A stretch of 64,000 nucleotides of DNA from Streptomyces varsoviensis (lineage in GTDB: Bacteria > Actinomycetota > Actinomycetes > Streptomycetales > Streptomycetaceae). Each line of letters starts with the position of its first letter. Position 1 is the first letter of the stretch. Shown here piece after piece: positions 37,081-45,581 of this stretch. The position numbers were made by a program, and so were the translations under genes. Location: assembly GCF_000718635.1 (NCBI RefSeq), contig NZ_JOBF01000016.1, forward strand, positions 1 through 64,000. Reading direction: 5' to 3'. Under the pieces are notes generated by a model. That model saw only the letters and a list, made by a program, of their open reading frames with translations. It was not told the DNA's origin and did not search any database.

Positions 37081-37440
37081 TCATCCCGGGGCGAGCCCGG
37101 TTCGGATGAGGGCCAGGATCTCGTCGTCGGCGAGGCCGAGGGCGCGGGCCTGGGCGACGAGGTCGCGGGCGCCCTCGATGAGGCGGGCACGGGAGGGGGA
37201 GGCGCCGGCGGTGATGACGGCGCCGCGGCCGCGGCGCAGTTCCAGCAGCCCTTCGTCGCGCAGCCGCTGGTAGCCGCGGAGCACGGTGTGGACGTTGACG
37301 CCGAGGGAGAGGGCCAGTTCGCGGGCGGCGGGCAGGCGTTCGCCCGTACGGACCGAGCCGTCGGCGATGGCGCCGCGGACGCAGCCGGCGATCTGGTCGC
37401 CGAGCGGCACCGGCGAGGCCGGGTCGACGCGGAAGAGCAC
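37081..37440 (-). CDS. GntR-family regulator (YtrA-type)
   Basis: A 119-residue regulator. The N-terminal GntR winged helix (VPLGDQIAGCVRGAIADGS, LPAARELALSLGVNVHTVLRGYQRL, then the wing RRGRGAVI) is followed by only a short helical tail, as in the YtrA group that controls membrane-protein operons. The GTG start lies one base after the stop of the upstream DUF1648 gene, and its ribosome site GGAGGTGA is inside that gene's end. The two are therefore translationally coupled. It probably represses its own operon through the inverted repeat at 38471. Confidence 0.92.
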   Translation of the reverse strand: MLFRVDPASPVPLGDQIAGCVRGAIADGSVRTGERLPAARELALSLGVNVHTVLRGYQRLRDEGLLELRRGRGAVITAGASPSRARLIEGARDLVAQARALGLADDEILALIRTGLAPG

Positions 37441-37441
37441 G

Positions 37442-38458
37442 TCACCTCCCGCCGGCGCGGCGGCCGGCGGCGGGCCGCCGGTCGATGAGGGAGTTGAGGA
37501 GGCCGGCGGCGGTGCGGGCGTCGTCGATGGAGACGAGGAATTCGCTGCCGGTGGCGAGCCGCAGGCTGATGGCCTCGCCGGAGCGGAGCACGATGCCGCT
37601 GACGCCGGGGTGGACGCGGTAGCCCCAGCCGAAGTTCTTGAAGACGCGGATGTCGCGCACGCGCGCCTCCTCGATGCGGCTGAGCGGTATGCGGACGCGC
37701 GGGAGCGGCAGGACGCGCGGGGCGAGGCTGAGGCCGCGCCGGTCGACGGTGACGCGGAGGCTGCCGAGCATGGCGGCGGTGAGACCGAGCAGGAGCGGCG
37801 CGATGGCCGGGCCGGTGCCCACGGTGAACACGAGGACGAGGCCCGCGCAGAACGCCGCGACGCCGATGACGGCGGCGGGCATGGAGCCGATGGAGCGCGT
37901 CCAGGCGGCGCGTTCGCCGGCGGCGAGGCCGAGCCGTTCGGCCTGGGGCGCGGCGTCCCGCGGCCCGGGGCCGGCGGGAGCGGGGAGGAGGCCGGCGACG
38001 AGCCAGCCGATGGCGGCGACGGCGGCCGCGAGGCCGAGGGCGACGGCGATCTGCCACGCCGGGAACCGCACGTCGGCGGCGTCTGGGACGTCCGCGCTGA
38101 CGTAGAAGATCGCGACGAAGAGGTAGCCGAGGAGGCCGGCGACGGCGTAGCCGATCGCCGTGATGCCGCGGCGGGCGCGGAGCGGGGCGCCGGAGAAGAA
38201 GTTGATGGCGGCGAAGACGGCTCCGGTGAGGAGCATTCCGATGACCGGGACCCAGATGGTGGCGGCCAATGAGGTGAATCCGTCGGGCTCGCCGCCGGAG
38301 CCGAAGTGGGTGGCCATGGGGTCGGGGAGCCGGTGGCGCAGCGAGGCGTACACACCGGCTACGACCAGGGCTCCGGCCAGGAAGGGCAGGGCCGCGACGG
38401 CGGCGGCCCGGGGGCTGCGGTGCGGGTCGGCTGCTGCCGAAGCGCGCGTATCAGTCAT
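37442..38458 (-). CDS. DUF1648-domain membrane protein
   Basis: A 338-residue membrane protein. It opens with a helix, then the DUF1648 sequence RLPDPMATHFGSGGEPDGF (near residue 45). About five further helices follow to about residue 230. A C-terminal soluble PH-like domain (RVTVDRRGLSLAPRVLPLPRVRIPLSRI, GIVLRSGEAISLRL) closes it. In Bacillus and actinobacteria such proteins occur with YtrA-type GntR regulators, as here. The molecular role is unknown. I chose the ATG at 38458 because it is the first start after the divergent promoter region; the open frame upstream is antisense to the MurA-like gene. Confidence 0.88.
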   Translation of the reverse strand: MTDTRASAAADPHRSPRAAAVAALPFLAGALVVAGVYASLRHRLPDPMATHFGSGGEPDGFTSLAATIWVPVIGMLLTGAVFAAINFFSGAPLRARRGITAIGYAVAGLLGYLFVAIFYVSADVPDAADVRFPAWQIAVALGLAAAVAAIGWLVAGLLPAPAGPGPRDAAPQAERLGLAAGERAAWTRSIGSMPAAVIGVAAFCAGLVLVFTVGTGPAIAPLLLGLTAAMLGSLRVTVDRRGLSLAPRVLPLPRVRIPLSRIEEARVRDIRVFKNFGWGYRVHPGVSGIVLRSGEAISLRLATGSEFLVSIDDARTAAGLLNSLIDRRPAAGRRAGGR

Positions 38459-38470
38459 GGTGAACCTCCC

Positions 38471-38495
38471 GTTGTTCGTATAGTAGTAGAACAAC
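38471..38495. promoter_or_regulatory. inverted repeat GTTGTTC-N11-GAACAAC, probable GntR operator
   Basis: Perfect 7-bp arms at 38471-38477 and 38489-38495, 13 nt upstream of the DUF1648 start. The spacer contains TAGTAGTA; on the minus strand TACTACTATAC could hold a -10 element. Confidence 0.65.
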
Positions 38496-38511
38496 TGTCG
38501 ATTGAGAAGGA

Positions 38512-38548
38512 ATCTCATATCTGAGATACCGTCTGTCGCATGACAGAC
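38512..38548. promoter_or_regulatory. nested inverted repeats at the HTH-MurA start
   Basis: ATCTCA-TATC-TGAGAT (38512-38527) lies 12 nt before the ATG. GTCTGTC-GCAT-GACAGAC (38531-38548) straddles the start codon itself. There is no Shine-Dalgarno sequence, so the mRNA may be leaderless. The first repeat is a candidate operator for the protein's own XRE domain. Confidence 0.65.
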
Positions 38549-40069
38549 GCGTACCTCGCCCGCATCGGCAAGCTCATCCGCGACGCCCGACAGCACCGGG
38601 GATGGACCCAGACGCACCTCGCCGAGGCGCTCGGCACCAGTCAGAGCGCCATCAACCGCATCGAGCGCGGCAACCAGAACATCAGCCTTGAGATGATCGC
38701 CCGAATCGGTGAAGCGCTCGACAGTGAAATCGTCTCCCTCGGGTACGCGGGGCCCATGCATCTGCGCGTGGTCGGCGGGCGCCGGCTCTCGGGCGCCATC
38801 GACGTGAAGACGAGCAAGAACGCGTGTGTGGCGCTGCTCTGCGCCACGCTCCTCAACGCGGGCCGCACCACGCTGCGCCGGGTGGCCCGGATCGAGGAGG
38901 TCTACCGAATCCTGGAGGTGCTCGGCTCCATCGGCGTCCGGGCCCGCTGGATCAACGACGGCAACGACCTGGAGATCGTGCCGCCGGCCGAACTGGACCT
39001 CGCCGCCATGGACACCGAGGCGGCCCGCCGCACCCGCAGCGTCATCATGTTCCTCGGCCCGCTGCTGCACCGCCTCGACCGGTTCAAGATCCCGTACGCG
39101 GGCGGCTGCGACCTCGGCACCCGGACCGTTCAGCCGCACATGACGGCGCTGCGCCACTTCGGCCTGGAGGTGACGGCGACGGACGGCACGTACCACGCGG
39201 AGGTCGACCGCTCCGTGGCCCCCACCCGCGCCATCGTGCTGACCGAGCGCGGCGACACGGTCACCGAGAACGCGCTGCTGGCCGCCGCCCGGCACGAGGG
39301 CGTCACCGTCATCCGCAACGCCAGCTCCAACTACATGGTCCAGGACCTCTGCTTCTTCCTGGAGGAGCTGGGCGTACGGGTCGAGGGCGTCGGCACCACG
39401 ACGCTGACCGTGCACGGCGTGCGCCACATCGACCGGGACGTGGACTACGCGCCGTCGGAGGACCCGGTCGAGGCCATGAGCCTGCTCGCGGCGGCCGTGG
39501 TGACGGAGTCGGAACTGACGATCCGTCGGGTCCCGGTGGAGTTCCTGGAGATCGAGCTGGCGGTCCTGGAGGAGATGGGCCTCGACCACGAGCGCACCCC
39601 CGAGTACCCGGCCGACAACGGCCGCACCCGGCTCATCGACCTGACCGTACGCCCGTCGAAGCTGCGCGCCCCGATCGACAAGATCCACCCGATGCCGTTC
39701 CCGGGGCTCAACATCGACAACGTCCCCTTCTTCGCGGCCATCGCCGCCGCCGCCCAGGGCCAGACCCTCATCCACGACTGGGTCTACGACAACCGCGCCA
39801 TCTACCTCACCGACCTCACCCGCCTCGGCGCCGACGTCAAACTCCTCGACCCGCACCGCGTCCTCGTCGAAGGCCCCACCCGCTGGCGCTCCGCCGAAAT
39901 GATGTGCCCCCCGGCCCTGCGCCCCGCCGTCGTCGTCCTCCTCGCCATGATGGCCGCCGAGGGCACCTCCGTCCTGCGCAACGTCTACGTCATCAACCGC
40001 GGCTACGAGGACCTGGCCGAGCGCCTCAACTCGATCGGCGCCCAGATCGAGACGTTCCGCGACATCTGA
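38540..40069 (+). CDS. XRE HTH domain fused to MurA-like enolpyruvyl transferase
   Basis: A 509-residue protein. Residues 7-65 form an XRE helix-turn-helix (RIGKLIRDARQHRGWTQTHL, SQSAINRIERGN). The rest is an EPSP-synthase/MurA fold (UDP-N-acetylglucosamine 1-carboxyvinyltransferase). The substrate-binding Lys-Asn pair (Lys93-Asn94 in TSKNAC) and the PEP-binding loop Cys (Cys190 in AGGCDLGTR) are conserved. The loop where MurA has its general-base Asp (TDMQ) reads PGLNIDNVP, so activity may differ. Streptomyces carry a housekeeping MurA elsewhere; this HTH form is a second paralogue. It may couple cell-wall precursor sensing to transcription, an idea that is inference. Confidence 0.88.
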   Translation: MTDAYLARIGKLIRDARQHRGWTQTHLAEALGTSQSAINRIERGNQNISLEMIARIGEALDSEIVSLGYAGPMHLRVVGGRRLSGAIDVKTSKNACVALLCATLLNAGRTTLRRVARIEEVYRILEVLGSIGVRARWINDGNDLEIVPPAELDLAAMDTEAARRTRSVIMFLGPLLHRLDRFKIPYAGGCDLGTRTVQPHMTALRHFGLEVTATDGTYHAEVDRSVAPTRAIVLTERGDTVTENALLAAARHEGVTVIRNASSNYMVQDLCFFLEELGVRVEGVGTTTLTVHGVRHIDRDVDYAPSEDPVEAMSLLAAAVVTESELTIRRVPVEFLEIELAVLEEMGLDHERTPEYPADNGRTRLIDLTVRPSKLRAPIDKIHPMPFPGLNIDNVPFFAAIAAAAQGQTLIHDWVYDNRAIYLTDLTRLGADVKLLDPHRVLVEGPTRWRSAEMMCPPALRPAVVVLLAMMAAEGTSVLRNVYVINRGYEDLAERLNSIGAQIETFRDI

Positions 40070-40823
40070 GGGCGCTCGCGGGAGCCGCGTCGCCGGGGGC
40101 CCGGCCGTTGGAGACAGTCGGGTCTTCGGGGGCCTGGTCTTCGGGGGCCTGGTCTTCGGGGGCCTGGTCTTCGGGGGCCGGGTCCGTCGGGGGGAGGAGG
40201 GGCCAGGTCACCTGGGTCAGGTCGGGCAGGAGGAGGTCGGCGCCGGTCAGGGCGGCGGCGGATTGTGTGGTCGTCAGGCCGACGCAGAAGGTTCCGGCGC
40301 TCTTCGCGGCGCTGATGCCGGCCGGGGCGTCCTCGAAGACCACGGTCCGGGCGGGTTCGGCCTTGAGGGCGGCGCAGGCCGCGAGGTAGCCCTGCGGGTC
40401 GGGTTTGCCGCGGGTCACGTCGTCGGCGGTGATGAGCACGTCGAAGGCGCTCAGCACGCCCAGGGCGTCGAGTTCGGCGCGGGCGTAGTCGCGGGGGCCC
40501 GATGTCACCACGCCCAGCGGGACGCGCTGCCGTCTCAGCCGGGCCAGCAGGTCCAGGGCCCCGGCGACGGGCTCGACGGCGGGCAGGTCGGGCGCCTCCG
40601 AGTACGAGACCACCTCCGCGTGCAGCTCCTCCAGCGTGTGCCCGCGGAAGGAGTGGAGGTGGTCGGCCAGCGCCTCCTTTCCGGGGCGCCCGGCGAACCC
40701 CCGCAAAGTGTCGTCGTCATGCGGCACCTTGTGACGCCTGAAGAGGCGGGACCAGGCGGCCCGGTTGCGCGGCTCCGTATTGATCAATGTGCCGTCGAGG
40801 TCGAACAGAGCGGCTGTGTGCAT
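40026..40823 (-). CDS. HAD-superfamily phosphatase (beta-phosphoglucomutase-like)
   Basis: A 265-residue soluble phosphohydrolase or phosphomutase. Motif I FDLDGTLINTEP (near residue 8), motif II VVTSGPRDYA, Lys in RGKPDPQGYL and motif IV VFEDAPAGISAAKSAG are all intact. Sugar phosphates are the usual substrates of this subgroup. It is the last gene of a five-gene leftward group and starts 57 nt after the MFS gene. The C-terminal 50 residues are extra: four tandem PEDQA-type pentapeptides from a 15-bp repeat and a Ser/Arg-rich tail. Its last 44 bases overlap the converging MurA-like gene. Confidence 0.9.
   Translation of the reverse strand: MHTAALFDLDGTLINTEPRNRAAWSRLFRRHKVPHDDDTLRGFAGRPGKEALADHLHSFRGHTLEELHAEVVSYSEAPDLPAVEPVAGALDLLARLRRQRVPLGVVTSGPRDYARAELDALGVLSAFDVLITADDVTRGKPDPQGYLAACAALKAEPARTVVFEDAPAGISAAKSAGTFCVGLTTTQSAAALTGADLLLPDLTQVTWPLLPPTDPAPEDQAPEDQAPEDQAPEDPTVSNGRAPGDAAPASALRCRGTSRSGRRSS
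40121..40180 (-). repeat. four 15-bp in-frame repeats in the HAD gene
   Basis: GGTCTTCGGGGGCCT repeats at 40121, 40136, 40151 and 40166 (last base changed). They encode tandem AP-E-D-Q-type pentapeptides near the protein's C-terminus. Confidence 0.9.
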
Positions 40824-40879
40824 GAGCGATCTCCTGTTTCGTGGGTGGCTTCCGTAGGCGCCTGTCGTCTGCGTCTTCC

Positions 40880-42064
40880 TTATGTCTCTTCCGCCCCCGG
40901 GGCGAGCAGCCCGGCGAGACACGCCGCCGTCACCGCCAGCGCGGGCACCACCAGCAGCGCCGTACGCAGCGAGCCGAGCGACGCCAACGAGCCGATCAGC
41001 GGCGGCCCGGCCAGGAACGCCAGGTAGCCGGTCGAGGTGACGGTGGCCACGGCCGTACCGTGCGCGCCGGCGGGTCGGCGCCCGGCCCCGCTGACGACCA
41101 GCGGGAAGGAGGCGGCGATGCCCAGGCCCACGGCGCCGTAGGCGGCCACCGCGACCAGGGGGTGCGGGGCCAGGAGAGCGGCCGCCGCCGCGCATCCGCT
41201 CAGCACGGCCCCGTACCGCACCGTCCTGACCGGCCCCAGGCGCGCGGCGGCGCGGTCCCCGCCGAGCCGCCCCGCCATCATGGCCAGCGCGAAGACGGCG
41301 TACCCCGTACCGGCCAGCCCCGGCCCGGCGTGCAGCGGGCCCGCCAGGTAGACGCTGCCCCAGTCCGTCATCGCTCCCTCGATCATCAGCACGGACAGGC
41401 CCAACGCGCTGAGCAGCAGCAGGCGGAGGGGCAATGGGTGAACGGTCAGCCGTCGGCCGCCGCGTGGGCTGGGCCGGTGGGTGGTGGCGGCGGGGCGCAG
41501 TGCAGCGCCCGCGACGCCTGCGGCCGCGGCCGTCACGAGCGCCGTGCCCGCGAACTGGGCCAGCGGTGTGAGGCCCAGCGCCGCGGCGGCCGTGCCGAGC
41601 AGTGCGCCCGCCAGCGCGCCCGCGCTGTAAAGACCGTGGAACGAGGATATCCGGGACCGGCCGGAGCCGCGCTCGACGTCCACCGCGTGGGTGTTCATCG
41701 CCACGTCGAGCGAGCCCACCGCCGCTCCCAGCACGGTCAGGCTCGCGGTGAGCCCGGTCAGATCACGGGCCAGCGCGGGCAGCACGATGGCGGCCGCGTA
41801 CCACACCACGGCGACACGGGCGACGGCGTGGCCGCCGAACCGGTTGACCAGGACGCCCGCCACCGCCATCGCCGGCAGGGAGCCCAGCGCCACGCCCAGG
41901 AGTGCCACGCCGAGTTCGGCCTCGGTGAGAGCGAGGTCCGCCTTGATCTGCGGGATGCGCGGAGCCCAACTGGCCAGCACCAGGCCGTTGATGAAGAAGA
42001 CGGCGTAGAGCGCCGTCGCGCCCCTGTCGCGTGTGAGCGCCTTGTACGCGCTGCCCGTGCCCAT
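40880..42064 (-). CDS. MFS transporter, putative product exporter
   Basis: A 394-residue, 12-helix major facilitator protein, beginning with a first helix ALYAVFFINGLVLASWAPRIPQI. That sequence is typical of the YfcJ/sugar-efflux-like group (MFS permeases with SWAPR...Q-K). A DVAMNTHAV motif in helix 5 is also characteristic. It is the fourth gene of the PhyH-GT-PIG-L-MFS-HAD series and would export the product. The gap of 64 nt from the PIG-L gene is small and no terminator lies between. Confidence 0.9.
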   Translation of the reverse strand: MGTGSAYKALTRDRGATALYAVFFINGLVLASWAPRIPQIKADLALTEAELGVALLGVALGSLPAMAVAGVLVNRFGGHAVARVAVVWYAAAIVLPALARDLTGLTASLTVLGAAVGSLDVAMNTHAVDVERGSGRSRISSFHGLYSAGALAGALLGTAAAALGLTPLAQFAGTALVTAAAAGVAGAALRPAATTHRPSPRGGRRLTVHPLPLRLLLLSALGLSVLMIEGAMTDWGSVYLAGPLHAGPGLAGTGYAVFALAMMAGRLGGDRAAARLGPVRTVRYGAVLSGCAAAAALLAPHPLVAVAAYGAVGLGIAASFPLVVSGAGRRPAGAHGTAVATVTSTGYLAFLAGPPLIGSLASLGSLRTALLVVPALAVTAACLAGLLAPGAEET

Positions 42065-42128
42065 GGCCGTACGCGGCCTCCTCGTCGGTCTTGTCGGTCT
42101 TGTCGGTCCCGGACCCCGGCCTCCCGCG

Positions 42129-42911
42129 TCAACTCGTCGCGGGCGGGCCGTGCTCCAGGGCGGTTCCGCGCCTCGGCTCGGCTGCCAGGCGGTACGGGAG
42201 GGTGATGCCGGGCGGCGTCAGGTCGGCCGGGGTGGTGGCCGGGTGGGCGGGGGCGCGGGTGAACGCCTCGGCGTACCGCACTCCGGCCTGTTCGCCGCGC
42301 CGCGCCGCCTGCTGCCGGGCCAGGTCGATGAAGTCGCTGCCCTTGCGGGCGCGCCTGGCGGCGTTCTGGCTGCGGTGTTCCGCGAGCACGGCCTCCTTGA
42401 GCGGCATGGTCGCGGTGATGTCGACCCACAGGTCCGGGGCGCCGTGCGTGGCCGCCAGGGTGTCCAGGTGGAACAGGGGCGGTACGGTCGCGATGGCCGG
42501 GTACCCGGTGGTCAGCGCCGGTTCGCGGGCCAGCAGCCGCGCCGCCGACGCCAGTCGGCTCGCCGCCTGGTGGTCGGGGTGGTAGTCGTCGGGATGGTGG
42601 GCGAGGACGAGGTCCGGCCGGGCGCGGCGGAGGACGTCGACGGTACGGGTCCGGGTCTCGCGGGTGTCGTACAGGAACCCGTCCGGCAGCCCCAGCCAGA
42701 TGAGTTCCGCGCCCAGGACCGCCATGGCCCGCCGCGCCTCCGCCTCGCGCAGTGCCGCGGTATCGGCGGGGGCCGGGGCGCCGGACCCCAGTGCGCCGTC
42801 GGTGAAGACCGCGGCCGTGATGTGCGCGCCCTGGTTCGCGTAGTGGGCGAGGGTGCCGGCGCAGAGCAGTTCGATGTCGTCCGGGTGGGCCCCCAGGGCA
42901 AGGACGCGCAC
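42129..42911 (-). CDS. PIG-L-family N-acetylglucosamine deacetylase
   Basis: A 260-residue zinc-dependent deacetylase of the LmbE/PIG-L fold (MshB, BtrD and teicoplanin deacetylase are relatives). The metal site is LALGAHPDDIE (near residue 8) and H-x-x-H in HHPDDYHPDHQAA (near 115). It would remove acetate from a GlcNAc-type sugar. It lies 48 nt after a GT4 glycosyltransferase gene and before an MFS gene. This order suggests glycosylation followed by deacetylation of an amino-sugar conjugate. The mycothiol MshB would normally not sit in such a context. Confidence 0.92.
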   Translation of the reverse strand: MRVLALGAHPDDIELLCAGTLAHYANQGAHITAAVFTDGALGSGAPAPADTAALREAEARRAMAVLGAELIWLGLPDGFLYDTRETRTRTVDVLRRARPDLVLAHHPDDYHPDHQAASRLASAARLLAREPALTTGYPAIATVPPLFHLDTLAATHGAPDLWVDITATMPLKEAVLAEHRSQNAARRARKGSDFIDLARQQAARRGEQAGVRYAEAFTRAPAHPATTPADLTPPGITLPYRLAAEPRRGTALEHGPPATS

Positions 42912-42959
42912 TGATCTCCCCTTTTCCCTTCTCCATCGGGCCTTGATGCCACTAAGTCG

Positions 42960-44423
42960 TCAGGTCGGCGCCGTGCGAGCGAGTACGCGCGCCAAGTCGC
43001 GTACCCCGGTGTCGATGAGGAAGTGGCGGCGCACCCGCTCCCGCCCCTCGCGGCCGAGTTCCGCGGCGTAGGCGGGGTCCGCGAGCAGGCGGTCGGCCGC
43101 CGCGCCCAGGCCCGCCAGGTCGTCCGGGCCGGCCAGCAGCAGCCCGCTCCGGCCGTGCGCGACCTGCCGCCGCAGCCCGCCGACCGGGGAGGCGATCACG
43201 GCCCGGCCCTTCCACGCCGCCTCGGAAACCGTCATCCCGAACCCCTCGGCCAGGCTCTTCTGGACCACGAAGGCCGAACAGCGCTGGATGGCGTTCACGG
43301 TCAGCGCGTGCTCGCGCGCGTCCGCGACCGGGAGGCGCAGTACGTGCACCCGCGCCCGTAACCGCCCCAGCTCCGACCGCACCCGGCAGCATCTCTCGTA
43401 GACCTCCGCGGCCTGCGGGTCGCCTTCGGTACTGGGCCCGACGAGCAGCAGCCGGGCCCCGAACGCGGGGTCCACGTGGTCGGCGAAGGCGCGGATCACT
43501 CCGGGGACGTCCTTGACCGCGTCCCAGCGGCCCACTTGCGTGATGAGCGGCGTGTGGGGCGGGAGCGGCCCCACCACATCCCGTACGCGCTCGGCCGGTG
43601 CGCGCAACGGGATGTTCTTCGCGGCGAGCGGGTTGATCGAGGGGGCCACGATGTACGGGCCCGGCAGCGGCGGCAGGCCGCGGGGCAGCGCACCGGGGTA
43701 CGAGGCGATGCAGCCGTGCGCGTACGCGAGATAGCGGTACAGGAACTCCCAAGCGGGCTCGGCTTGTTGAGGGTGGAGCGGCGCGCCGATGTGGGCCCGC
43801 CAGAGCACGGTGAAACCGGCTTCGCGCAGCGGCGGCACCAGGCCGGCCGCCTGGTGGTCGTGCACGACGACGATGCCGGCGCGGTCGGCGGCAGCGGCGA
43901 TGAGCCAGTCCGCGGAAGCCCGGCAGACACGCTCGTACAGCAGGCGCCCGCGCTCGATCTCCGGCCAGAGGCCGTCCTCGCCGGTGCGCACGCCGCACAA
44001 CTGGTAGTAGAGCGCCTTGGTGAACCGCCGGAAGGGCGCGGGCGCCGCCAGGGTCGCCCAGCGCGTGTCGATGCCCGCGCCGCGAAAGTACGGCAGCTCT
44101 TCGCGGAGCGCCTCCGCCACGCCGCCGCGGGCCGCGGTGTCGCTGACGTGCCAGACCTCGCGCCCGTCGAGCCGGGACCGCAGGGCGAACAACTCCCGCT
44201 CGGCGGCCGCTACCCGCGCCGAGCCGATGACGGGCGTCAGGCGCGACAACGGCACGCTGGGTAGGGGCACTTGGGGGAGGGCGCGCGGGTGTGTGCGTTC
44301 GTGACTGCTGCGTTCGCCGCTGCCGCGTTCGTGGCCGTCGCGTTGTACGGGCAGTGGCGCGCGCATCGGGGCGGCCGTCGGCGGCCGGGCCGGGCCGTAG
44401 TGCGGCGATCGCCTTTCGGGCAC
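42960..44423 (-). CDS. GT4 glycosyltransferase, trehalose-synthase (TreT)-like
   Basis: 487 residues from the GTG at 44423; the true start may be the ATG at 44366 or later, because the first 60 residues are Pro/Arg-rich and unlike the family. The catalytic part resembles glycosyltransferring trehalose synthase TreT. Matching blocks are VWHVSDTAARGGVAE (N-domain), VVHDHQAAGLVP, WRAHIGAPL, APSINPLAAKNIPL, QVGRWDAVKDVPG, and the donor-binding E-x7-E in SLAEGFGMTVSEAAWKGRAV. Such enzymes join an NDP-sugar to a free or phosphorylated sugar. It lies between a PhyH oxygenase gene and a PIG-L deacetylase gene. Confidence 0.9.
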   Translation of the reverse strand: MPERRSPHYGPARPPTAAPMRAPLPVQRDGHERGSGERSSHERTHPRALPQVPLPSVPLSRLTPVIGSARVAAAERELFALRSRLDGREVWHVSDTAARGGVAEALREELPYFRGAGIDTRWATLAAPAPFRRFTKALYYQLCGVRTGEDGLWPEIERGRLLYERVCRASADWLIAAAADRAGIVVVHDHQAAGLVPPLREAGFTVLWRAHIGAPLHPQQAEPAWEFLYRYLAYAHGCIASYPGALPRGLPPLPGPYIVAPSINPLAAKNIPLRAPAERVRDVVGPLPPHTPLITQVGRWDAVKDVPGVIRAFADHVDPAFGARLLLVGPSTEGDPQAAEVYERCCRVRSELGRLRARVHVLRLPVADAREHALTVNAIQRCSAFVVQKSLAEGFGMTVSEAAWKGRAVIASPVGGLRRQVAHGRSGLLLAGPDDLAGLGAAADRLLADPAYAAELGREGRERVRRHFLIDTGVRDLARVLARTAPT

Positions 44424-44522
44424 TGCCTCCTCGCTTCCGATGCTTCCGACGCTTCCGACGCTTTCGATGTGGGCGGCGGGGACGCGTACGGGCCGACCCG
44501 ACCCCCGCCCACGGCTTTCGCG

Positions 44523-45386
44523 CTACAGAGCCCCCTCGGCAAGGAGTTCGACCGGTTCGCGGAGGTCGACGTGGCCCAGCGCACCGCCCTGGCGTTCCAC
44601 GGCGTCATGGACGGCGTAGCCGAGCAGTTCCTGGGAGCGGCGCGGGAGGGTGCGGGCGATGTCGGGTGGTGTGGTGAGGAAGTGGTTCTCCTCGGTGCGG
44701 AGCCAGCCGAGGGCGTAGCTGACCTGCATGCCTCTGCGCCACTGGTCGGTTGTGGAGTTGGCGCCGCCGGCGTGCAGTGTGGAGCCGAGGTAGATGACGG
44801 CGGAGCCGGCGCTCATCTCCGCCGGCACCAGTTCGGCGTCTGTCGCCGTACGGGCCCGGTCGGGCCAGCGGTGGCTGCCGGGGACGACGAGCGTGGCGCC
44901 GTTGTCAGCCGTGAAGTCACGCAGCGCGAGGACCGAGGCGACCTGCAACTCGGGGTGGCCGCACGGCAGGTAGACGTCCCAGCCCTCGTCGTCGCGGTGC
45001 GGCCACTGGCGCCGCGCGCCGGGCCCCCGGTCGATGACGTGCGCGAGGTTGAGCTGGTAGCGGGCGCAGCCGGGCAGCAGGAAGGCGTCGCAGACGGCGA
45101 GCAGGAGGGGGTGGGTGAGGATTTCGGTGGCGAACACCCGTGAGACGGCGGAGACCCCGGTGAGGTGGCGGGTCCGTTCGCCGAAGAACTCGGACAGTGT
45201 GGGGTTGAGAAACGCCTTGCCGTGGTCGGGCGCGGCCCGTTCGAGGAGCGGGTCGAGTTCGGCGTTGAGGCGGTCGAGCAGGTCCGGGGCGAGCAGGTGC
45301 TCGGCTACGACGACGCCGTGCCGTTCGATGGCGTCGATGAGGTCCTGGGGCGCGGCGGACGGGGGGAATCTCGCCAGATCGGCCAT
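44523..45386 (-). CDS. phytanoyl-CoA dioxygenase (PhyH)-family oxygenase
   Basis: A 287-residue Fe(II)/2-oxoglutarate oxygenase. The iron triad is His130 and Asp132 (WPHRDDEGW) with His205 (GSTLHAGG); Arg217/218 (QWRRGMQVSYA) would bind 2-oxoglutarate. PhyH relatives hydroxylate or oxidise natural-product intermediates (KanJ in kanamycin biosynthesis is one). It is the first gene of the leftward five-gene set, 99 nt before the glycosyltransferase. The ATG has no strong ribosome site. Confidence 0.93.
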   Translation of the reverse strand: MADLARFPPSAAPQDLIDAIERHGVVVAEHLLAPDLLDRLNAELDPLLERAAPDHGKAFLNPTLSEFFGERTRHLTGVSAVSRVFATEILTHPLLLAVCDAFLLPGCARYQLNLAHVIDRGPGARRQWPHRDDEGWDVYLPCGHPELQVASVLALRDFTADNGATLVVPGSHRWPDRARTATDAELVPAEMSAGSAVIYLGSTLHAGGANSTTDQWRRGMQVSYALGWLRTEENHFLTTPPDIARTLPRRSQELLGYAVHDAVERQGGALGHVDLREPVELLAEGAL

Positions 45387-45581
45387 GGACGTACCCGCCT
45401 TTCCGCCGACGCGGCGTGCGGTGCGTGAGGCGGTGAGCCTCCAGTGGTGGGTGCAGGCTGCCCACGTACGTGTGTGCGAAAACGGAGGAGTTCAGGCCAC
45501 GGCGGGGCGGGGCGGCCTGAACTCAACGCACGTCCGTCCACCGTGCCCCACCGGGGCGGGAGGTCGGCGGGAGCCCTGCCC

